Assembly (NCBI RefSeq): GCF_000286955.2
Contig: NZ_AJYK02000020.1
Coordinates: forward strand, 1 to 64,000
Length of the DNA stretch: 64,000 bases
From: Vibrio rumoiensis 1S-45
Lineage (GTDB): Bacteria > Pseudomonadota > Gammaproteobacteria > Enterobacterales > Vibrionaceae
Direction of reading: 5' to 3'
Shown here: positions 57,842-64,000 of the stretch, one piece after another
Layout of the letters: every line of letters starts with the position of its first letter
Position numbering within the stretch: the stretch's first letter is position 1
Made by a program: the position numbers and the translations under genes
Notes under the pieces: generated by a model
Database searches by the model: none
What the model saw: only the letters and a program-made list of their open reading frames with translations
Told to the model about the DNA's origin: nothing

Positions 57842-59569
57842 TTATATCAAGATCGGTTCAACGTTAGAGGATAAATCCCCTTCGCCTAACGCCATGACTT
57901 CATCAAGACTCACCATGCCAGACAGAGCAAGCTCCATTGCAGAGGCTAGAAGAGGCTTATAACCTTCCGCTTGTCGTGCTTTAGTCGAAAAACCAACCGC
58001 ATCGTTACAACGAAGTGCATCCATCATTGGTTGGTTTAACTCTAAAAATTCAAACACACCCACACGCCCACGATAGCCTGTTAAGTTACAGTTTTGGCAA
58101 CCTAGGCCTTTGTTAAATTGTGCATTTACTTGATTAGGAAAGCGGCTTACGAGCCATTGTTTAGCTGAATCATCAAGATGGTGCTCATCACCACAGTCGG
58201 GGCATATTTTACGTATTAATCGTTGAGCAAGCACCGCTCGAACAGCACTCGCCACCAGGTAACCCGGCGCCCCCATGTCCATCATACGCAGAGCACTATC
58301 GACCGCATCATTTGTATGTAAGGTAGATAACACAAGGTGACCGGTTAAGGCTGCACGCAACCCAATTTCAACGGTTTCTTGATCACGCATTTCCCCGACT
58401 AAAATAATATCGGGGTCTTGTCGTAAGAAGGTTCTTAAAATCGTTGAAAATTCTAAATTAATTTTTGAATTTACTTGAACCTGATTCACTCGTGGCAAAC
58501 GATATTCAACCGGATCTTCGGCAGTAATGATTTTTTTGCCAGGTTCATTCAGTTCAGATAATGCGCCGTACAATGTCGTTGTTTTACCTGAACCAGTCGG
58601 CCCTGTGACTAAGATCATGCCATGCGGGCGATGTAACTGTTTACGAAAGCGTGCTAATAATTCGGGTGACAAGCCAGACTCGTCTAACGATTGAATGCCG
58701 TTTGACTGGTTTAACAAACGCATCACCACCGATTCACCATGTTGAACTGGCATGGTTGAAATACGTACATCGATGGAGCTGCCACGAATTCGAACGTTAA
58801 AACGACCATCTTGTGGTAAACGTTTCTCTGAGATGTCCATATTCGACATCAATTTCAAACGCAACACTAATGCTGAGGCAACATTAACTTCGTTAAGTAA
58901 AGTTTCATGTAGCACGCCATCAATACGTTGACGTAAACGCAACACGTCTGAATCAGGTTCAATGTGAATATCCGAAGCGCCGACTTGAATAGCATCTTCA
59001 AATAAAGAATTGATCAGCTTAACAACCGTAACTTCATCGCTGTCTTCTTCTTGAAAAGCAAAATCAAACGCATTCGTGCCTTGGTGTTCAGCATGCAACT
59101 GCTCAGCAAAAGTGGCGATTTCTTTGGTTCGGCGATAAAAACGGTCAAAGCAACTGATTAACTGTTTTTCAGATGCAACCACAAACTCTAAGCTGTAATT
59201 GTTCAATTGAGTCAGTAATGATTCTTGCGCAGCAAGATCTGCAGGATCACTCATCGCTACACGTAACGTATTACCATTACGACCAATCACCAGAGCCCGT
59301 AAACGTCTTGCGTGCACTTCTGGTAGCACTTGAACCGCTTCTACATCAATTTGCGCACGGCTCAGATCGATGAGTGGTAAACCAAGTTGCTGTGACAAGA
59401 AGGTCAGCATCTTTTGCTCAGTCAAAAAGCCTAAGCGAATTAATGTGTCACCTAATTTTCGACCGGTCGACTTTTGATTTTCTAACGCAGTATCGAGTTG
59501 TTCTTGAGATATCACACTCTCTTCAACTAACAAGTCGCCTAGGCGTTTGCGTAACTTAACTTGCGCCAT
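57842..59569 (-). CDS. mshE: MSHA extension ATPase MshE, c-di-GMP-binding
   Basis: PilB/GspE-type ATPase that drives pilus extension. The 575-residue protein begins with an MshEN domain with two 24-residue motifs, residues 9-32 (RLGDLLVEESVISQEQ onward to Q32) and 38-61 (KLGDTLIRLGFLTEQK onward to Q61), five residues apart: the known c-di-GMP-binding layout. Walker A GPTGSGKTTT lies near 322, and a four-cysteine zinc motif (CPDC and CQNC) near 455-500. So c-di-GMP control of pilus assembly is expected here, as in V. cholerae. Confidence 0.97.
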   Translation of the reverse strand: MAQVKLRKRLGDLLVEESVISQEQLDTALENQKSTGRKLGDTLIRLGFLTEQKMLTFLSQQLGLPLIDLSRAQIDVEAVQVLPEVHARRLRALVIGRNGNTLRVAMSDPADLAAQESLLTQLNNYSLEFVVASEKQLISCFDRFYRRTKEIATFAEQLHAEHQGTNAFDFAFQEEDSDEVTVVKLINSLFEDAIQVGASDIHIEPDSDVLRLRQRIDGVLHETLLNEVNVASALVLRLKLMSNMDISEKRLPQDGRFNVRIRGSSIDVRISTMPVQHGESVVMRLLNQSNGIQSLDESGLSPELLARFRKQLHRPHGMILVTGPTGSGKTTTLYGALSELNEPGKKIITAEDPVEYRLPRVNQVQVNSKINLEFSTILRTFLRQDPDIILVGEMRDQETVEIGLRAALTGHLVLSTLHTNDAVDSALRMMDMGAPGYLVASAVRAVLAQRLIRKICPDCGDEHHLDDSAKQWLVSRFPNQVNAQFNKGLGCQNCNLTGYRGRVGVFEFLELNQPMMDALRCNDAVGFSTKARQAEGYKPLLASAMELALSGMVSLDEVMALGEGDLSSNVEPILI

Positions 59570-59571
59570 AT

Positions 59572-60720
59572 TTACTTCGCTCCTTGCTCAAGAGATGCCA
59601 ACAACGTAATACGATCACGAATGAAAGATTGGGATTGGGATGACAGCCCAACCATAGTTAACGCTTTGTTGTACGAATTAAGTGCATCGCTAGTTTGAGC
59701 TAACCGCTCTTGTTGAATACCAAGCCCTAACCACCAGCGGCCATTTTCAGGATCTCGCTTAGTAAGCATTTGATAACTTTGTAGAGACACTTGGTTATTT
59801 TTCACTTGCTGAGCTAAAGCTGCGCGCATGGCTAAATACTTATCTGACACCTGATCAGGCAGATACCCCAACGCGCTCAACGCTGCTTCTGGTTGATCTT
59901 CTTTTATTAAAATTGTCGCTAAAGACATGCGAAGTTCATTACTGTTTTTATCGATTTTAATACCGGCTTCTAATAACTCAGCAGACTTACGAACTTCACG
60001 ATTCCCATAATACAATGCCGCTAATTTTCGACGCGTGGTTTCATCTTGAGGCACATAACGTAACGCATTTTGATATTCCATCGTGGCGGTATCAAAGTCA
60101 TTGGCTTCTAATGCTTTACTGGCTCGATCAATCGCTTGATCCGCCATTTGTCGATGTGTTAACTCCACATGCTGAACATTCATTGAGGAGCCAGTGGCGG
60201 TATTATTGCTGGTGGCTGCCAAATTAATCGGTTGATAGACAGGTTTGGCCGTTTGAACCTGGGCCACTGTTGTTGAGTGATTCACGGCTGTTTTTTGCTG
60301 TGCATTTTGAGTTTGGTTACTTTCTTTTCTAGAGCTAACCTGAGCTTTATTTGTAGCAACAGAGGCAATATTCGTAGATTGAACTTGTGGTGCTTTCACC
60401 TTAGGTGCGTCGTAAATCATTGCATTGGATTGATGAACAATTTTACTGGTGTTACTTGGTGAGGCCGGTTGCAACGATGTGGCATGTAAAGGCGCATCTG
60501 CTGCTGGCGTTAAATCAACAATCGATGTTTGTATTGGATTTGGCGTGCTCGTCACAGCCCACGCACCAATACCTAAACTTAATGTAAAACCACCAATCGC
60601 CCACACTAAACGAGATGATTTCACTGGAGTAATATTCGCTCGCACTAATTTTTCTTGCGCATCAGCGGTTGATGATTGCTGTTCCGCTAATTTTGATAAA
60701 GCGTTATTAATCGTACTCAT
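59572..60720 (-). CDS. mshN: MSHA biogenesis protein MshN (TPR protein)
   Basis: From the ATG at 60720 (GGAG six bases upstream) the product has 382 residues: MSTINNALSKLAEQQ, a membrane helix (about 38-55), a Gln/Ser/Thr-rich linker (about 75-195) and tetratricopeptide repeats (about 200-375) with DFDTATMEYQNALRYVPQD. Topology resembles assembly proteins that bridge membrane and periplasm. An earlier in-frame start overlaps mshM and is rejected. Confidence 0.9.
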   Translation of the reverse strand: MSTINNALSKLAEQQSSTADAQEKLVRANITPVKSSRLVWAIGGFTLSLGIGAWAVTSTPNPIQTSIVDLTPAADAPLHATSLQPASPSNTSKIVHQSNAMIYDAPKVKAPQVQSTNIASVATNKAQVSSRKESNQTQNAQQKTAVNHSTTVAQVQTAKPVYQPINLAATSNNTATGSSMNVQHVELTHRQMADQAIDRASKALEANDFDTATMEYQNALRYVPQDETTRRKLAALYYGNREVRKSAELLEAGIKIDKNSNELRMSLATILIKEDQPEAALSALGYLPDQVSDKYLAMRAALAQQVKNNQVSLQSYQMLTKRDPENGRWWLGLGIQQERLAQTSDALNSYNKALTMVGLSSQSQSFIRDRITLLASLEQGAK

Positions 60721-60721
60721 T

Positions 60722-61567
60722 TCAACTCCAACCCCATAAATATGGCGTCTTATATTTAGGTTTTTTAACATCAAACGTATCATGCAATGCGCTGAACAAA
60801 TGCTGTGTTTGTACTTGTTTTTGTTGCCCCATAAATGCCATTAGCAATGACTTATGACACACTTGATTAATCATTCTGGGAATACCTTGTGTCGCTTTCC
60901 ATATCGACTTTTTTAAACGCAAACTGAAAATAGCAGTATCACCACCACTCTTTTCAATTCGATGATCAATATAAGCAACCGTTTCAGCTAAGGTTAATGG
61001 ACGTAGTTTGGCACTAAATGTAATGCGTTGACGAAACTGTCTTAAGCTATGTTGCGCCAATCTTTCATCTAATTCGGGTTGCCCAAGAATCACCATTTGT
61101 AATAGTTTTCGATGCTCGGTCTCCAAATTGCCAAATAAACGCAACGTCTCTACCGCTTCATCACTTAACGCTTGAGCCTCATCAATCAAAGCGACCACTG
61201 TTTTGCCACTTTGATGTATTTCCAACAAACGAGTGTGGATAGCATCGACCAAACTCACTGAGTCCAATGAGGAAGCTAACGACAATTCATGAGCCACGGC
61301 TTGCTTTAATTCCACACCATTTAAAATAGGGTTAGGCAAATACACCAAATGAACTTTATCTTTTAAGTGATTAATCAGCATTCGGCACACCAGTGTTTTG
61401 CCTGTGCCGACTTCACCTGTCACTTTGATAATACCCTCCCCCATATCAATCGCACTTAGCACTGTTTGAATCGCCTCAAAATGAGGTTCAAGGCCATGAA
61501 AGAGTGCGGTTGTCGGAGTCAGGCTAAAAGGTGCCTGACTCAAACCAAAGTAAGATTGATAAACCAT
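60722..61567 (-). CDS. mshM: MSHA biogenesis AAA ATPase MshM (ExeA-like)
   Basis: A 281-residue protein of the ExeA/GspA ATPase type: MVYQSYFGLSQAPFSLTP at the start, Walker A GEVGTGKT (51-58) and Walker B VALIDEAQAL (D129, E130). ExeA homologues help place or assemble the secretin. It overlaps mshL by one base and precedes mshN by one base. Confidence 0.94.
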   Translation of the reverse strand: MVYQSYFGLSQAPFSLTPTTALFHGLEPHFEAIQTVLSAIDMGEGIIKVTGEVGTGKTLVCRMLINHLKDKVHLVYLPNPILNGVELKQAVAHELSLASSLDSVSLVDAIHTRLLEIHQSGKTVVALIDEAQALSDEAVETLRLFGNLETEHRKLLQMVILGQPELDERLAQHSLRQFRQRITFSAKLRPLTLAETVAYIDHRIEKSGGDTAIFSLRLKKSIWKATQGIPRMINQVCHKSLLMAFMGQQKQVQTQHLFSALHDTFDVKKPKYKTPYLWGWS

Positions 61568-63213
61568 TACTTAGAATCAGGGAACCATTCTTGCAAGAGA
61601 TCGCGAGATTTCTCGACTTCTTGTGACCACGTATTCACCCCAACCACGGTTGGTTTAAGCAAAATAACCAACTCGGTTTTTCTCGTTAGCTTATTGGTAT
61701 TTCTAAATAGATGTCCAATTCCAGGAATATCTCCCAACAAAGGAACCTTAGTGGTTTGATCAACCGTGCTGCTGCTCATCAAGCCACCAATAACCACTAC
61801 GTCACCATCTCTCGCACGTACGACAGAATCAGACTCACGAATTGAACTTTTCGCTAATGGCAAGTCAAGCACGCCACCAGTTTCCCCAAGGTCAATCACA
61901 CGATTGTCAGTCGATACTTCAATAACTGCAGGGTGAACATGCAACAGCACATTACCTTTATCATCAATTTGCGGAGTGACATCCAATGAAATACCAGAGA
62001 AAAATGGCGTTAATTCAACATTTTGAGCTACATTGGCGTTATCACCACTGCCGACCTCACCATCAACACCAGTAACAAAATACTGATCTTCACCAACTTT
62101 AATCACTGCTTTTTGGTTATTCGCAGCGGTCACGCGTGGGCTAGAAAGCACATTCAAGTCACCTTGTGTTGCCATGAAGTTCAACACAGCACTAAAGTTA
62201 CCATCACTAATAACCATGTTAGTGCCACCACCAAGCAAGTCACCAATAGGATTTAACCCTGAAATAATGCCACCACCAGATGTGCCACCAGTAATCGTCG
62301 TACCACCAATAGAGCCACTTAAATTCGACCAATTGATACCTTGTTGGTAACCATCACTAAGAGTTACTTCCATGATTTTAGCTTCCAGTACCACTTGGCG
62401 GTGTAAGCGTTTCTCTGAAATACCTAAAAAGGTTTTAATTTCACGAAGCTCATTAGGGTAAGCGCGAACTGTAATAACCCCGGCTTGTGGTGAAACAATC
62501 ACACTACGGCCATTGCCTTTACCTACCATAGCGCTCACCGCTTTTTGTAGCTGCGGCCAAAAGTCACTCTTATTGGTTGTTTCTATACGTGTGCCACCGG
62601 TAGCGGTTGTTTCGCTTGAGGTTGAATCGCCACTATCATCACTCCCTGAATTACTACTGCTGCTACTGCTACTACTATCATTGTCATTATCGTATTCAGA
62701 AGTAATTGAACCTGTTGTAATCGTCGTTAAAGACAAACCTTGACGCTTAAATTGTAAGTAATCGACAGGTATCGTCTCTGTTCTTAACCCTGCTGGATAC
62801 ACTTGAATTACTTTGCCTGTTTTGACAATGTCGTAGCCATAAATATCGCTCACCGAATCAAGTACCTGTTCTAAAGTGACATCAGAAAGGTTTAAGGTAA
62901 CTTGCCCTGCAACATCTGGGTGTACAATCACACTGTAATCGGTGCCTTGAACTAAGCTGGCAAAAAACACTTTAGCGTTCACCGCCTGTGCTTGAACTCG
63001 AAAGCGCTTCACTGAAGATTCACTGCCGCTTTTCGCCCCTTCGACATCAGGCATTAAATCCGCTTGAACAGAATCAGGTAAATCATCAATAGAACTATTG
63101 GCGTTATCGTTCGCCGCTTCATTTAAAGCTCGCTTCATTTCAACAGGATCACGATGTCCCATTGAGCAACCCATTAATGAGGCAATCATGATACTTAATA
63201 TTATTTTGCGCAT
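61567..63213 (-). CDS. mshL: MSHA outer-membrane secretin MshL
   Basis: Forms the outer-membrane channel for the pilus. The 548-residue protein has a lipobox LMGC with acylated C16, a secretin N0-type domain (about 70-145), and the C-terminal secretin core with VLSSPRVTAANNQKAVIKVG and VIGGLMSSSTVDQTTKVPLL. A Ser/Asp-rich low-complexity run (about 173-203) links the N-domains to the next module. It is a self-piloting type because of the lipid anchor. Confidence 0.95.
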   Translation of the reverse strand: MRKIILSIMIASLMGCSMGHRDPVEMKRALNEAANDNANSSIDDLPDSVQADLMPDVEGAKSGSESSVKRFRVQAQAVNAKVFFASLVQGTDYSVIVHPDVAGQVTLNLSDVTLEQVLDSVSDIYGYDIVKTGKVIQVYPAGLRTETIPVDYLQFKRQGLSLTTITTGSITSEYDNDNDSSSSSSSSNSGSDDSGDSTSSETTATGGTRIETTNKSDFWPQLQKAVSAMVGKGNGRSVIVSPQAGVITVRAYPNELREIKTFLGISEKRLHRQVVLEAKIMEVTLSDGYQQGINWSNLSGSIGGTTITGGTSGGGIISGLNPIGDLLGGGTNMVISDGNFSAVLNFMATQGDLNVLSSPRVTAANNQKAVIKVGEDQYFVTGVDGEVGSGDNANVAQNVELTPFFSGISLDVTPQIDDKGNVLLHVHPAVIEVSTDNRVIDLGETGGVLDLPLAKSSIRESDSVVRARDGDVVVIGGLMSSSTVDQTTKVPLLGDIPGIGHLFRNTNKLTRKTELVILLKPTVVGVNTWSQEVEKSRDLLQEWFPDSK

Positions 63214-63228
63214 ATTAACCTTGAAACC

Positions 63229-63552
63229 TTAGTTTTTTTTCACTTGAGAAAAGAGCTCTAAATTCCACGTTTTAGAACCTCGAGTTAAGGCGACATGTTG
63301 ACTGTTAATATCAGTCACTTTATAGCCGCTTACTACCTGCCCTTTACTCACTATTTTATTATCCACTACGGCATGGCAATCAGTACCAGCGTCACATACT
63401 ATGCTCTGCAAAGTGGGCACTTTATAATAAACTTGTTTGCTTGGTTTAGCAGATTGACCCGTCATCCAATCTAATGGAGCCGTTGGATCTTTTTCTGCAA
63501 ATACACTACTCGAAACCATCACGAGAAGGCTGAACAATAACGCTCTATCCAC
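63229..63552 (-). CDS. mshK: MSHA biogenesis protein MshK
   Basis: Small periplasmic or inner-membrane-associated protein of 107 residues. I choose the GTG start at 63552 because GGAG lies seven bases upstream and it places a clean signal peptide (RALLFSLLVMVSSSVFA, cut near residue 19) at the N-terminus; an ATG at 63588 lies deep in mshJ. Mature sequence EKDPTAPLDWM and the C-terminal LTRGSKTWNLELF resemble PilP/GspC-like partners of the secretin. Confidence 0.86.
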   Translation of the reverse strand: MDRALLFSLLVMVSSSVFAEKDPTAPLDWMTGQSAKPSKQVYYKVPTLQSIVCDAGTDCHAVVDNKIVSKGQVVSGYKVTDINSQHVALTRGSKTWNLELFSQVKKN

Positions 63553-64000
63553 CGATAAACTCCTCTTTTGCTCCAAGTGTATATACAATCAATACCAACT
63601 TAGCTTGAGGGTATTCTTCTACTTCATAATTAAAACTACGCCAATAATATTTCACCGACATTTGTTCTAATTGCGATAAGTATTCTTCTATATCGAAATA
63701 ATTACCGGTCAGCACAATTTTTACTGGGTGTATGTAATAACCAATGTTGTCTGATGAATTTTCCAGCGTAATTGGTTCACTCGGCATCGACACTAACGAA
63801 ACCAATTTCAGTTTATGGGTTTGATCTAATACTTTCTCCAATAACGCCGCCATTGCCGTTGGCGTGACTAAACTGTCTACGACATTGGATAAACGCTGGG
63901 ATAAATCTTGGCTCGTTTGTAATAACGCTTTATATTCTTTATCGATTTCAGCATTAGGATCTTGCTTCAGCTTGCGGTTCATCTCGGCAATTTGCCCATG
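63545..64000 (-). CDS. mshJ: MSHA biogenesis protein MshJ, 5' part cut by window edge
   Basis: The reading frame stays open through the right edge (codons HGQIAE before the ATG at 63982), so the gene is partial and the ATG is internal. The visible part (about 152 residues) has a coiled-coil segment (DKEYKALLQTSQDLSQRL) and a beta-domain with NYFDIEEYLSQLE, as in PilO-like MshJ. It overlaps mshK and would be preceded by mshI and mshH. Confidence 0.9.
   Translation of the reverse strand, partial: HGQIAEMNRKLKQDPNAEIDKEYKALLQTSQDLSQRLSNVVDSLVTPTAMAALLEKVLDQTHKLKLVSLVSMPSEPITLENSSDNIGYYIHPVKIVLTGNYFDIEEYLSQLEQMSVKYYWRSFNYEVEEYPQAKLVLIVYTLGAKEEFIGG

Noticed and set aside
62605-62697. Repetitive triplets as a possible CRISPR or minisatellite
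   Set aside because: The repeats are in-frame serine codons inside mshL, without spacers or longer units.

Overview
This window looks like ordinary core chromosome from a Vibrio or a very close Vibrionaceae relative. The evidence is the complete run of mannose-sensitive haemagglutinin (MSHA) type IV pilus genes next to mreBCD, the synteny pepA-holC-valS, pyrBI-ridA, the mla and lpt clusters, and rpoN-hpf-ptsN-rapZ-npr, and the divergence level of the encoded proteins. The genus is an inference from gene order and protein character; no database search was possible. I see no insertion sequence, prophage, integron, CRISPR array or plasmid-type gene.

Layout. 1-10.6 kb: a tRNA-Leu cut by the window edge, an RDD membrane protein, lptG/lptF (LPS export permeases, reading left), pepA, holC and valS, then three less known genes: a duplicated DUF2061 membrane protein behind a Fur-box-like sequence, a GNAT acetyltransferase, and a glycosidase-like protein without a catalytic domain. 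10.7-15.4 kb: rraB; argF behind tandem ARG-box-like sites; a pyrBI operon with a leader-peptide attenuator; ridA; and a small periplasmic protein. 15.4-19.7 kb: an EmrAB-type drug efflux pair with a MarR regulator and twin palindromic operators, then plsC. 19.8-24.5 kb: murA, ibaG and mlaBCDEF, reading left. 24.8-34.2 kb, reading right: yrbG, kdsD, kdsC, lptC, lptA, lptB, rpoN, hpf, ptsN, rapZ, npr, mgtE. 34.2-47.3 kb: pmbA, yjgA, tldD, a nitrilase, yhdP, rng, maf and mreDCB. 47.4-64 kb: the MSHA locus in its usual order, read from right to left J-K-L-M-N-E-G-F-B-A-(second A-like pilin)-C-D-O-P-Q, with mshJ cut by the right edge.

How the genes work together. Much of the window builds and maintains the cell envelope: LptBFGC plus LptA move LPS made with the help of KdsC/KdsD; Mla returns phospholipids to the inner membrane; MurA starts peptidoglycan synthesis; MreBCD sets rod shape; YhdP, PlsC and RDD act in or on membranes. 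ArgF and PyrB compete for carbamoyl phosphate and lie side by side, each with its own visible control. PmbA/TldD form one protease although their genes are separated by yjgA. The MSHA genes encode a c-di-GMP-responsive pilus: MshE carries both halves of the MshEN c-di-GMP motif.

I did not find a clearly new multi-gene system. The best candidates for a second look are the DUF2061 tandem-repeat protein with a His-rich tail and a Fur-box-like promoter (8.6-9.1 kb), the orphan glycosidase-like jelly-roll protein (9.8-10.6 kb), the second MshA-like pilin with its own apparent promoter after a strong terminator (54.3-54.9 kb), the twin MarR operators (18.75-18.79 kb), and the palindrome inside the predicted mla promoter (24.53 kb).
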